Source of the DNA: an uncultured Myxococcales bacterium
GTDB lineage: Bacteria > Myxococcota_A > Polyangia > Polyangiales > Polyangiaceae
NCBI GenBank assembly: GCA_937949945.1
Contig: CALFEQ010000120.1
Coordinates: 1 to 64,000 of the forward strand
DNA: 64,000 nt
Direction of reading: 5' to 3'
Part shown: positions 26,980 to 36,382 of the stretch, piece by piece
Layout of the letters: each line of letters begins with the position of its first letter
Position numbering within the stretch: the first letter of the stretch is position 1
Position numbers and translations under genes: made by a program
Notes under the pieces: model-generated
What the model saw: only the letters and a program-made list of their open reading frames with translations
Database searches by the model: none
Told to the model about the DNA's origin: nothing

Positions 26980-27438
26980 ATGAATCTCCTACGCTCGCTC
27001 CATGGTCACGCCGTCCGCAACGTCGTCGCCTGCACGCTGTTCGCGCTGTCGACGGTGTCGTGTGGCAGAGGCGACGTCGAGGCCGAGATCGACGTCGTCT
27101 TCACCGACGTGCAGCGAAGCGAGATCATCCGCGCCGCGAACACGTGGAACCAGGTGACGGGGCTCCGCCAGGTCCACATCGTGGAGGACGGCGAGTGGCT
27201 CATCGTCCCCGCACCGTCACCGCGCGGGCTCGGCTACGCGCAGGGCAGCCGGCGCCTCATCCGCATCAGCCCGGAGACGCCCGACGATCAGGTCTACGCC
27301 GTCGCCCTCCACGAGTTCGGCCACGCGCTCGGCCTCCGCCACGTGTCGCGCGGGGTGATGGATCCCGATCGGCAGACGATCGAGTTCAGCGAGGAGGACA
27401 TGGCCGAGTGCCGTCGGGTGGGGGCGTGCGCTGACTGA
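26980..27438 (+). CDS. Small metzincin-like lipoprotein
   Basis: The 152-residue product has a signal peptide and probable lipobox (STVSCG, about residue 28). The mature domain of about 120 residues contains HEFGHALGLRHVSRGVMDP (about residues 110-128), matching the zinc motif HExxHxxGxxH plus the nearby Met-turn-like VMDP of metzincin peptidases such as matrixins. It is therefore probably a minimal secreted zinc endopeptidase; the N-terminal half with a Trp-Asn segment (AANTWNQVTGL) resembles the matrixin-type start. The ATG at 26980 is preferred to one 48 bases upstream because it starts at the signal peptide and has GGAGG upstream. A pro-region with Cys switch is not seen. Confidence 0.8.
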   Translation: MNLLRSLHGHAVRNVVACTLFALSTVSCGRGDVEAEIDVVFTDVQRSEIIRAANTWNQVTGLRQVHIVEDGEWLIVPAPSPRGLGYAQGSRRLIRISPETPDDQVYAVALHEFGHALGLRHVSRGVMDPDRQTIEFSEEDMAECRRVGACAD

Positions 27439-27446
27439 AGTCGATC

Positions 27447-27467
27447 AGGCTCCAGGCTCCAGGCTCC
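27447..27467. repeat. GGAGCCT heptamer array (reverse orientation)
   Basis: Three exact AGGCTCC units (reverse complement of GGAGCCT) lie 8 bp after the stop of the metzincin-like gene. Confidence 0.85.
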
Positions 27468-27680
27468 AGGGGATGCGAGACCGCGCGCCCCTCGTCGGCT
27501 GACGGAAGAGAGCTCTCTTCGTTGCGCGTCTTTGCTTGCCGCTTCGTGGCTCAGTCGCGAGCGCAGCAGCAGCAGCAAGGTGAGAAGGAAGAAGGTGAGA
27601 AGCCCTGCGCGGGGCGTCGAGACGGCTAGCCTCCGTGGGTGTGACCGAGCTCACCTCACGAGAAAGGAGCGCGCCCCCCT

Positions 27681-27694
27681 GGAGCCTGGAGTCT
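27681..27694. repeat. GGAGCCT heptamer, two units
   Basis: GGAGCCT then GGAGTCT, placed just beyond the stop codon of the encapsulin gene. With the array at 27447 in the opposite orientation, it brackets a 213-bp segment. Confidence 0.7.
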
Positions 27695-27696
27695 CC

Positions 27697-28503
<807 letters not shown>

Positions 28504-28525
28504 GCCGATTCCCCTTCGTCGTTCG

Positions 28526-28918
28526 TCAGGTGAGCTTCAGGCTCCCGATCCCCAGTGAGCCGTCGGAGGTCGCGACGGGAGCAGCGGAGTCGCTCGCGCC
28601 CTCCGGCGCAGACGCCGCCGTGGCGGCCTCCTCGACCGCGGTGATCGGTCCCTCCGAGAACAGGTAGGTCCGTGCCGCTTGGTCGAAGGTCGGATTGTTC
28701 CGGCGTATCCACTCGAGGTTCATCATCGCGTGCTCGACCTCCTCGTCGCGGTTGTGTGCGAGGACGGCACGCAGCTCTTCGTCTTGGGTCGCGTCGACGC
28801 GCTGCTGGTACCAGTCGATCGCCTCGAGCTCCTCCATCAGGGAGACGATCGCGCGGTGCAGATCACGCGTCTCGGGCTTCAAGTCTTCGAAGCGCTCGTG
28901 GAGGCTCTCGCTGCTCAC
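28526..28918 (-). CDS. Encapsulated ferritin-like protein (EncFtn) with cargo-loading peptide
   Basis: The 130-residue protein is the cargo of the neighbouring encapsulin. The helical domain (about 1-96) contains the di-iron ligand pattern EELEAIDWYQQRV and EEVEHAMMNLEWIRRN, as in EncFtn proteins that form ring-shaped decamers and oxidise Fe(II) at subunit interfaces. A flexible Ala/Ser/Glu linker (about 97-116) leads to the C-terminal tag DGSLGIGSLKLT, which matches the consensus LxIGSLK loading peptide that docks on the shell interior. Start is GTG 28918; no strong ribosome binding site is visible. The gene is divergent from class III alcohol dehydrogenase. Confidence 0.95.
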   Translation of the reverse strand: MSSESLHERFEDLKPETRDLHRAIVSLMEELEAIDWYQQRVDATQDEELRAVLAHNRDEEVEHAMMNLEWIRRNNPTFDQAARTYLFSEGPITAVEEAATAASAPEGASDSAAPVATSDGSLGIGSLKLT

Positions 28919-29043
28919 GCGCGCAAGTTATGGTCATGCCGGCGTGAATCCAGGCGGCCCGTGATCGCGGGTCGAAAAGGACGCATGTGCTCCAGCCGCT
29001 GCGCCCTTGTCGGCGCGACCGAATGGCGCGATGCTGAGCGACC

Positions 29044-30153
<1,110 letters not shown>

Positions 30154-30401
30154 ACGCCGTCCGGCAGGAGCTCGAGGCCCGCGCGCGCTCGCATCGAGTG
30201 CGTACGCGGGCCTCGTTCTGCATCTCGTGCGCGGGGCATCTCGCGACCATGCGTGTCGAAAGGTCGCGTGCGTACGCGTGCACTCTGCACGCGTCACCGA
30301 CGCGCGACGACGGAATCGCTGTGGAATTCTCCCGAGCTCCGCGCGACTCTCGGGTGATGGCCGTACCCTTGCTATGCCGCGGCGGTGGAAGGAGTTCGGT
30401 C

Positions 30402-30899
30402 ATGCCGGAGAAGAAGACGATCGAGCGCGCGAAGCAGGCGAAGCGCGAGGGCAAGGCACCGACGACGCAGGCCGGCGCGTTCGTGCGCGAGGAGATGGAG
30501 CACATCCGCGAGGGCAAGCACGGCGCGAAGAACCCGAAGCAGGCCATCGCGATCGGGCTCTCGAAGGCACGGCGCGCCGGCGTGCAGCTTCCGCCGCCCG
30601 GCTCGCGCTCGACGTCGGCGAGTGGGGAGGGCTCGGGCGAGAAGAAGCGGCCGGCACGCCGCCGGACCTCGCAGACGAAGCGCGGAGCCAAGGCGACGAC
30701 GCGCAAGAGCACCGCGAAGCGGGCTCGTGGCGCGACGAAGAGGCCGTCGCGGACGTCGCCCAAGTCTCGCGCCACGAAGCGCGCGCCGCGGTCGTCTGCC
30801 ACCTCCCGCACCACGCCCCGTCAGGGACGCAAGCCCACCGGGCGCCGCAAGCGCACCGCTGGATCCTCGCGCAGCCGCACGAAGCGCGCGTCCGCGTAG
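30402..30899 (+). CDS. DUF6496-type protein with histone-like basic tail
   Basis: The 165-residue protein begins (residues 1-66) with a short helical module in which AFVREEMEHIREGKHGAKNP and KQAIAIGLSKARRAG are recognisable as the DUF6496 family. The remaining 100 residues are almost only Lys, Arg, Ser, Thr, Ala and Pro with KRGAKA-, RKSTAKRA-like repeats, closely resembling histone H1 C-terminal tails. It is likely to bind DNA nonspecifically. The start at 30402 is preceded by GGAAGGAG. The stop lies 6 bp before a convergent gene fragment. Function of the DUF6496 module is unknown. Confidence 0.75.
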   Translation: MPEKKTIERAKQAKREGKAPTTQAGAFVREEMEHIREGKHGAKNPKQAIAIGLSKARRAGVQLPPPGSRSTSASGEGSGEKKRPARRRTSQTKRGAKATTRKSTAKRARGATKRPSRTSPKSRATKRAPRSSATSRTTPRQGRKPTGRRKRTAGSSRSRTKRASA

Positions 30900-30905
30900 C
30901 GCGGC

Positions 30906-31007
30906 TCAGCGTGTCTCGTACGTGACGGTGACCTTGTACTCGTCGGCGTTGGGGATTGCGTCGTCGTTGAACTCGACGAAGGGAGCGAGGCCGAATCGAA
31001 GCCGCAT
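30906..31007 (-). pseudogene. Short C-terminal gene fragment, outer-membrane-like
   Basis: A minus-strand frame of 33 residues (from ATG 31007 to TGA 30906) shows the strongly biased third positions of real coding sequence and looks like the last strands of a membrane or beta-sandwich protein (FGLAPFVEFNDDAI, then YKVTVTYETR). Nothing coding-like continues upstream of 31007 in this frame and no ribosome binding site is evident. It is best read as the remnant of a deleted gene; alternatively a genuine microprotein. Confidence 0.35.
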
Positions 31008-31080
31008 CGAAGCAGGCCCAAGATGGCACCCTCACGGTCGAGCTTGCTCGGCTTGTGAGGTGTGTGCCCATGGAACACGT

Positions 31081-31111
31081 CGGCCGGGCGAGTACGCAAC
31101 TCGCCCGGCCG
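31081..31111 (-). terminator. Hairpin downstream of metK
   Basis: A perfect 13-bp GC-rich inverted repeat (31081-31093 and 31099-31111) with a 5-base loop ACGCA lies 36 bp past the metK stop. No T-run follows on the minus strand. It probably stops or stabilises metK mRNA. Confidence 0.6.
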
Positions 31112-31146
31112 TGCGGGGATGAGGGGATGAGAAGAGAAGAGATCGA

Positions 31147-32436
31147 TCAGATCTCGGCGAACGCCGCCTTGCCGCGACGCTTGCTCTTCTTCGCCTTCTT
31201 GGCGTGACCGTTGAGGCCGTTCACGCCGTTCGTGCCGTTCGTCGTGGAGCGCAGCTCGATCTTCTTGCCGCTCGGCTTGCCGCCGAGGAGATCGGCCGCG
31301 ATCTGGGCGGCGCGGTGCGTCTTCTCCCACGCGAACTCGCTGCGGCCGAAGTGGCCGTACGCCGCCGTCGGCAGATACTGCGGCGCGAGGAGCCCGAGCT
31401 CCTGGATGAGGGCCTTCGGGCGCATGTCGAAGTGCTCGAGGATGTAGGCCTCGAGCTTCTCGTCCGGGACCTTGCCCGTGCCGAACGTGTTCACGTGGAC
31501 ACCGACCGGCTTCGCGACGCCGATCGCGTACGCGATCTGCACCTCGCAGCGCTTCGCCACGCCGGCGGCGACGACGTTCTTCGCGATGTAACGCGCGTAG
31601 TAGCAAGCCGAGCGATCGACCTTCGACGGATCCTTGCCGCTGAACGCGCCGCCACCGTGACGGCCCATGCCGCCGTAGGTGTCGACGATGATCTTGCGGC
31701 CGGTGAGCCCGCAGTCGCCCATCGGACCGCCGACGACGAAGCGACCCGTCGGGTTGACGTGGATCTTCGTCTTCTTGTCGATGAGCTTCTTCGGGATGAC
31801 CTTCTCGATGACGAGGTCGATGACGGCCTCGCGGAGGGTCTTGTACTTCACCGACTCGTCGTGCTGCGTCGAGACGACGATCGCGTCGATGCGCACCGGC
31901 ACGTCGTTCTCGTACTCGAGCGTGACCTGCGTCTTGCCGTCCGGCCGGAGGAAGTCGACCTTCTTGCTCTTGCGGATCGCCGCGAGCTGCCGCGCGAGCT
32001 GATGCGCGTAGTCGATCGGCGCAGGCATGAGGTTCGGGGTCTCGTCGCAGGCGAAGCCGAACATCAAGCCCTGGTCGCCCGCGCCCTGCTCCTTGTGGAG
32101 GCCCTGGCCCTCCGTGACGCCTTGCGAGATGTCCGGGCTCTGCTTCTCGATGGCCGTGATCACCGCGCACGTGTCGGCGTCGAAGCCCATCTCCGAGCTC
32201 GTGTACCCGATGTCTCGCACGGTCTTCCGGACGATGGCCGGGTAGTCGATCGTCGCGGTCGTCGTGATCTCGCCGGCGACGACGACCATTCCCGTCTTCG
32301 CGAGCGACTCGCACGCCACGCGCGCATGCTTGTCCTGCGCGAGGATCGCGTCGAGGATGGCGTCGGAGACGTGGTCGCAAAGCTTGTCCGGATGCCCTTC
32401 GGTGACCGACTCCGACGTGAACTGATAACGTGCCAT
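31147..32436 (-). CDS. metK: S-adenosylmethionine synthetase with low-complexity C-terminal tail
   Basis: The enzyme makes SAM from methionine and ATP. The protein is 429 residues, about 45 longer than the usual 384. The core is complete: FTSESVTEGHPDKLCDHVSD, GEITTTATID, the GAGDQGLMFG loop, the second-domain VNPTGRFVVGGPMGDCGLTG, and the third-domain GGGAFSGKDPSKVDRSACY. The C-terminal 40 residues are an addition: NGTNGVNGLNG, encoded by a 9-bp repeat, followed by a Lys/Arg-rich stretch. The start at 32436 is preceded by GGAG. A candidate promoter lies about 100 bp upstream. Confidence 0.96.
   Translation of the reverse strand: MARYQFTSESVTEGHPDKLCDHVSDAILDAILAQDKHARVACESLAKTGMVVVAGEITTTATIDYPAIVRKTVRDIGYTSSEMGFDADTCAVITAIEKQSPDISQGVTEGQGLHKEQGAGDQGLMFGFACDETPNLMPAPIDYAHQLARQLAAIRKSKKVDFLRPDGKTQVTLEYENDVPVRIDAIVVSTQHDESVKYKTLREAVIDLVIEKVIPKKLIDKKTKIHVNPTGRFVVGGPMGDCGLTGRKIIVDTYGGMGRHGGGAFSGKDPSKVDRSACYYARYIAKNVVAAGVAKRCEVQIAYAIGVAKPVGVHVNTFGTGKVPDEKLEAYILEHFDMRPKALIQELGLLAPQYLPTAAYGHFGRSEFAWEKTHRAAQIAADLLGGKPSGKKIELRSTTNGTNGVNGLNGHAKKAKKSKRRGKAAFAEI
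31207..31242. repeat. 9-bp microsatellite in metK
   Basis: Four 9-bp units (ACCGTTGAG, GCCGTTCAC, GCCGTTCGT, GCCGTTCGT) encode the NG-x triplet repeat of the MetK tail. The 9-bp period preserves the frame. Confidence 0.8.
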
Positions 32437-32540
32437 GCGTTCGCGCTCCGTGGTGTTGGGGCCGAGCTCTCCGTCGACCCGAGTGTCAGGGCCTCATAGC
32501 GCGGTCCAGCTGCGACGGAAAGCCCGACGGCGATCCATCC

Positions 32541-32570
32541 GTTATATTGGATACGCGAAGGCCCCGGCAA
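32541..32570 (-). promoter_or_regulatory. Candidate housekeeping promoter of metK
   Basis: On the minus strand TTGCCG (32570-32565) and TATAAC (32546-32541) are 18 bp apart, a reasonable sigma-70 match, giving a leader of about 95-100 bases. A 17-bp sequence overlapping it (TCCGTTATATTGGATAC at 32538-32554) recurs with three changes at 32624-32640. Confidence 0.35.
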
Positions 32571-32691
32571 ATCCAGCGTGAGGAAGGGTTTTTCGGGCGC
32601 TTCGGGCGAAAAGCGGAGGAACTTCCGTTATCCTGGATGCCACTTTCCCGCGAACCAGGAGCCTCCGTGCCCGCCGCAGGCTCGGGCGAGT

Positions 32692-32967
32692 CCTCAGTCC
32701 TCAGCGGTTTCGAGCTGCGCGCCCGAAGCTCGTCCGTCAGCCCTTTGCGATCTGTCCCGACCAGACGAGCCTCGCTCCAAGACTTCGAACCGCAGCCTCG
32801 ACCACCGACAGCCGAGGCTCGACCACGAGGAGCCGAGGCTCGAAGAGCCGAGGCCACGAGCAGCGGCGAACGAGGTCCTCGCAGCAAGCACGGGGAGCGC
32901 GAACCCTGCTGACCGCAAGGAGGCGTCCCCTGCTGAGGACTGAGGTCTGAGGACTGAGGACTGGACT
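32692..32967. repeat. Heptad-phased repeat block with terminal inverted repeats
   Basis: The left edge is CCTCAGTCCTCAGC (32692-32705); the same 14 bases occur inverted at 32932-32945, followed by further GAGGACT-type units to about 32967. Inside, AGCCGAGGCTCGA occurs at 32810 and 32831 (21 bp apart) with a partial copy at 32845 (14 bp on), all multiples of 7. The block looks like a degenerate version of the 7-bp repeat family seen at 38365-38394, or a small non-autonomous element. Confidence 0.6.
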
Positions 32968-32997
32968 GATTGGAGGCCGAAGGCCTCCAATCAGTCC
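32963..32997 (-). terminator. Perfect 16-bp hairpin at the methyltransferase gene end
   Basis: GGACTGATTGGAGGCC (32963-32978), loop GAA, and its exact complement (32982-32997) form a stable hairpin. The right arm includes the TGA stop (32993-32991) of the minus-strand methyltransferase and its last Asp codon, so the gene's stop is inside the stem. No T-run follows. Confidence 0.65.
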
Positions 32998-33881
32998 TTG
33001 TACGGATCCGGCTCCGGTCGCGGCGGTCGTGGAGGCGGAACGCTCGCGAGCTGCGGGGCGCGCACGCTCGGACGCGAGTGCAGATCGACGACGGCGCCGG
33101 GCAGCGCGGCGATGGCGAGCGTGACGGCGGGCTCGAAGGTCATGGGCGCGGTGGGGCCGCCGATGCGGTCGTAGAAGCGTGCCGTCACGAGGCCCATGCG
33201 CTCGGGGCCGAGCTCCTCCCAGACGCGTCGCCAGGTTCGGCCTTCGCGGATCGCCGCCGTGAACGCCTCGGCCGTCGGGAACGTGATCGTGTGCCGGAGG
33301 ACCGTGTGGCGGACGAGCGCGAGCCCGGCGTCCTCGAACATCTTGGCGATCGAGTCGCGATCGGAGGCGATGCGTGCGGGCGTCGTCTCGGCGTTCGGCT
33401 CGAGCTCGCGCAGCGACTGCGCCAAGAGCTCGAACGGATCGCCGTCGTCGGGCGGACCGAACGTGAGCACGCCGACCTTTCCGTTGGGCGTGAGCGCGTC
33501 CGCCCAGCTCTTCAGCGCGGACGTGCGGTCGGTCATCTTCCACAAGCCGAACGCGCAGACGATCGCGTTCCACTTCTGCCCGCCGACGTCGCTCGGCTCT
33601 GCCCTGACGCACTCGACGGAGCTGCCGAAGCCGGCCGCCTTCACCTGCGCGGCACAGATGTCCACGAGGTCCGCGCTGTCGTCCGTCGCGCGGACGTGGC
33701 CGTGCTCGCCCACGGCGCGGGCCACGGCGACGACCTCGGCCCCCGGGCCGGCGCTCACGACGAGGACGCGCTGCCCCGCCGCGATGGCGAGCTCACGCAC
33801 GAGATCGATGTGGTACGGGACGAACCGCGGCACCCATTCCTCGAGGTACCGAGCGCCGGGCCGATCCCAGGGTGTTCCCAT
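32991..33881 (-). CDS. SAM-dependent class I methyltransferase
   Basis: The 296-residue protein has the class I (Rossmann) methyltransferase layout: GQRVLVVSAGPGAEVVAVAR (motif I, with the GxGxE-like GPGAE), ATDDSADLVDIC (acidic end of strand 2), and VCAFGLWKM after strand 4. The N-terminal YLEEWVPRFVPYHIDLVREL and C-terminal architecture resemble UbiE/type-11 enzymes on small molecules. The start at 33881 gives the family N-terminus; an upstream frame exists but is not supported. A Pro-rich tail ends in DPYKD. The substrate is unknown. It lies near metK but is not in its operon. Confidence 0.8.
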   Translation of the reverse strand: MGTPWDRPGARYLEEWVPRFVPYHIDLVRELAIAAGQRVLVVSAGPGAEVVAVARAVGEHGHVRATDDSADLVDICAAQVKAAGFGSSVECVRAEPSDVGGQKWNAIVCAFGLWKMTDRTSALKSWADALTPNGKVGVLTFGPPDDGDPFELLAQSLRELEPNAETTPARIASDRDSIAKMFEDAGLALVRHTVLRHTITFPTAEAFTAAIREGRTWRRVWEELGPERMGLVTARFYDRIGGPTAPMTFEPAVTLAIAALPGAVVDLHSRPSVRAPQLASVPPPRPPRPEPDPYKD

Positions 33882-34022
33882 TGCCCGCGAAGCATAACGC
33901 GAAGGCGCGGGCCCGTCCCGTGGCGACGTCGTCCGAGAGTCGACCGACCGGACCCGTACCTCAGCCCGCGCCCTCGCGGGTTGCGGTCCACCGGCTTCAG
34001 CGGACGCGGCTCGCAGGCGCAA

Positions 34023-34045
34023 ATGATGCGGCCGAGCCGCATCAT
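34023..34045. promoter_or_regulatory. Short perfect inverted repeat upstream of a lipoprotein gene
   Basis: ATGATGCGGC (34023-34032), loop CGA, GCCGCATCAT (34036-34045), 35 bp before the start codon of the gene at 34080. It could be an operator or an mRNA hairpin; the surrounding sequence TTTTATTGC at about 34059 is unusually A/T-rich. Confidence 0.4.
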
Positions 34046-34079
34046 GGGAACTTCACCGTTTTATTGCTAGGAGCACGGA

Positions 34080-35081
34080 ATGCGCCTCGCCCCCCTTCTC
34101 GGAGCCTTCCTCGTCGTCGCTGCCTGCGGAGGAGAGAGCGGTCAGGGCATCCCCGCGCCTCCCGCAGAGGCCTCCTCGCCGAACGAGCCCATGCCGAGCG
34201 GATCGGGCTACGGCACGCGCACGGGCTCGGCCGACGCGGCCGGTGCCGACGCCGGAGACGCGCCGCCGAGCGAGCCCGACGGCGGCGCGGTCGACGGACC
34301 TTGGCCCGGTTCGCAGGTCTTCTTCTTCACGTTCCCCGATCAGCGACCGATCACGGGCACGGGCTGGGGCACGGCCCTCATGGACATCCTCCGCCACCTG
34401 CATCCGACGTTCGCCAGCAGCCAGTACGAGTTCCCGAACGACCGGATCCGGTGGGGCCACGAGACGACGCACGGAATCGCGAGCCACCTCCGATTCGCGT
34501 ACAACGTGACGGGCAAGCCCGCGAACGGGTTCTACGTGCTCCAACATCGCGCGACGCTCGTCGTCGAACCGGCGATGAAGCTCGCCGACGTAGCTCCGCG
34601 CGTTCCTCCGAGCCTGCGTGGACCACGCTGGCAGCAGCACCTCGTCGAGGCGGCGAGGTACTGGAACGACGTGCCGACGTACGTCCTCGAGGAATGGGTC
34701 GCCTTCACCAACGGGAGCGAGGTCGGTGTCGACCTCGTCGAGCAGGGCCTCTGGGGGACGTCGGTCCAGGACGGCGTGTTCGGTACGCTCGAGCTCACGA
34801 TCTACGCGCTCGCCTTCGCGCTCGCGATCGAAGAGCGCGACCCCGCCTACCCGACGCAGAACCCGCTCACGCGGGAGTTCATCGCCTGGAACGCCGAGCG
34901 CGCGATGCGCCTCTACGTGAAGGGCTCGCAGATGGCGCCCTTCGCGAGCTACGCGCAGGAGGACTACTTCGCCAAGTGGAAGGCCTCGCCGGACGCCGCG
35001 CCGCTGCGGAACTTCGCCCGCCGTTACCTCGGCGGGGCCTACGTCACCAAGGTGCTCGGCATCACCGCCCCGATGGAGTGA
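34080..35081 (+). CDS. Lipoprotein with HETTH zincin-like motif
   Basis: The 333-residue protein has a signal peptide and clear lipobox (VVAACGG, Cys16) after AGGAGCACGG. A Gly/Ser/Asp/Pro linker (about 18-75) leads to a globular domain containing WGHETTHGIASHLRF (about residues 122-136): an HExxH pair with another His further on. Downstream, VLEEWVAFTNG (about residues 203-213) could supply the third, Glu ligand as in gluzincins, roughly 75 residues away. This suggests a periplasmic zinc peptidase or hydrolase, but no family is recognised. The gene is divergent from the methyltransferase and 158 bp ahead of gcvT. Confidence 0.65.
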   Translation: MRLAPLLGAFLVVAACGGESGQGIPAPPAEASSPNEPMPSGSGYGTRTGSADAAGADAGDAPPSEPDGGAVDGPWPGSQVFFFTFPDQRPITGTGWGTALMDILRHLHPTFASSQYEFPNDRIRWGHETTHGIASHLRFAYNVTGKPANGFYVLQHRATLVVEPAMKLADVAPRVPPSLRGPRWQQHLVEAARYWNDVPTYVLEEWVAFTNGSEVGVDLVEQGLWGTSVQDGVFGTLELTIYALAFALAIEERDPAYPTQNPLTREFIAWNAERAMRLYVKGSQMAPFASYAQEDYFAKWKASPDAAPLRNFARRYLGGAYVTKVLGITAPME

Positions 35082-35239
35082 CCGCCTCCGTCTCGGACGT
35101 CGGAGCGCGAGCGGCGCCGGTACGCGCCACCGGATCCTCCCCGCCGAGCGTCGAGCCGTCCGCCCGCCTCGCGGAGCACGGCGCTCGAGCACGGCGGGGG
35201 CTCGCCGAAGGGGGCGCGATCGGGTAGTGTGCCGCCCGC

Positions 35240-36349
35240 ATGAGCGAGGCGCCCTCCCGTAAGACACCGCTTCACGATCGTCACGTCGCCGCCAAGGCCC
35301 GCATGGTCCCGTTCGCGGGCTGGGAGATGCCCATCCAGTACACGGGCATCGTCGACGAGCACCAAGCCGTCCGCACCGCCGCGGGCATCTTCGACGTGTC
35401 CCACATGGGCGAGCTCGAGCTGAGGGGCGAGCACGCTGCGGCGGTCGTCGACTACCTCGTGACGAACGACGCGTCGAAGCTCGTCGACGGCCAGGCGATG
35501 TACACGTGCGCCTGCAACGAGAAGGGCACGATCCTCGACGACCTCATCGTCTACCGAGCGGCGCAGGATCGGTGGCTCGTCGTCTGCAACGCGTCGAACC
35601 GCGAGAAGATGGTCGCGCACTTCGCCAAGGCGGCGAAGGACCACTGCGAGTTCTTCGACCGGAGCGACGAGACCGCCCTCGTCGCGCTCCAGGGCCCGAA
35701 GGCGTTCGACGTCCTCGACAAGGCCGGAGGCGACGCGGCCAAGCTGCGCGAGCTCAAGAGCTTCCACTTCCGCGACGCCGTCATCTGCAACGTGCGCTGC
35801 ACCGTGGCGCGCACCGGCTACACGGGAGAGGACGGGGTCGAGATCTTCTGCCCGTGGAACGACGCTCCGGCGCTGTGGGATCAGCTCCTCGAGCTCGGTG
35901 CCCCGCTCGGCCTCAAGCCCGCCGGGCTCGGCGCGCGCGACACGTTGCGCCTCGAGGCGCGGCTCTCGCTCTACGGCAACGACATCGACGAGACGACGAA
36001 CCCGATCGAGGCCGGCCTCGGCTGGGTCGTGAAGCTCGACAAGGCCTCGCCCTTCATCGGCAAGGAGGCGCTCGCCGCGATCAAGGCCGCTCCGCTCCCG
36101 CGCAAGCTCGTGGGGTTCGAGGTCACGGGCCGCGGGATCGCGCGCCACGGCTATCCGCTCCGGGACATGGACGGCAAGGAGGTCGGCGTGTGCACGAGCG
36201 GCGGCCCTGGGCCGACCGTTGGCAAGAACATCGGCCTCGGATATTTGCCGGCCGAGATGACCGCGGTGGGGACGAAGTTCTTGGTCGATTGTCGAGGCAA
36301 GAACGTCGAGGCGGTCGTCGTCAAGACGCCCTTCTACAAACGAAGCTGA
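35240..36349 (+). CDS. gcvT: Glycine cleavage system T protein (aminomethyltransferase)
   Basis: The T protein releases ammonia and passes the methylene group of the aminomethyl-lipoyl H protein to tetrahydrofolate. It is 369 residues, normal for the family. Visible: MVPFAGWEMPIQY at the N-terminus, FDVSHMGELEL, the folate-site region TGYTGEDGVEIFCPW, and LGARDTLRLEARLSLYGND with the conserved Arg/Asp. It precedes gcvH by 33 bp, so the two are cotranscribed; gcvP is not in the window to the right, where a kinase-macrodomain gene follows instead. Confidence 0.96.
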   Translation: MSEAPSRKTPLHDRHVAAKARMVPFAGWEMPIQYTGIVDEHQAVRTAAGIFDVSHMGELELRGEHAAAVVDYLVTNDASKLVDGQAMYTCACNEKGTILDDLIVYRAAQDRWLVVCNASNREKMVAHFAKAAKDHCEFFDRSDETALVALQGPKAFDVLDKAGGDAAKLRELKSFHFRDAVICNVRCTVARTGYTGEDGVEIFCPWNDAPALWDQLLELGAPLGLKPAGLGARDTLRLEARLSLYGNDIDETTNPIEAGLGWVVKLDKASPFIGKEALAAIKAAPLPRKLVGFEVTGRGIARHGYPLRDMDGKEVGVCTSGGPGPTVGKNIGLGYLPAEMTAVGTKFLVDCRGKNVEAVVVKTPFYKRS

Positions 36350-36382
36350 CGAAACAACCGCAAAGACAGGCAGGTACCCCTC

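Larger units (their letters stand above)
32437..32990. other. Repeat-rich gap between metK and the methyltransferase
   Basis: About 550 bp without a gene. From the right end of metK: a leader and candidate promoter (to about 32570), a near-duplicate of the promoter-overlapping 17-mer (32624-32640), then a heptad-phased repeat block (32692-32967), and a 16-bp perfect hairpin that reaches into the methyltransferase stop codon. No coding fragment was recognised. Confidence 0.6.

Noticed and set aside
32437..32540. Possible SAM-sensing riboswitch in the metK leader.
   Set aside because: No conserved core of SAM-I, SAM-II or SAM-III was recognisable by eye; a covariance-model search of this interval would decide.
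35082..35239. A CGCCGAAGGGGGCGC segment before gcvT resembling part of a glycine riboswitch.
   Set aside because: The conserved partner elements of the aptamer are absent and only about 25 bases remain before the start codon.
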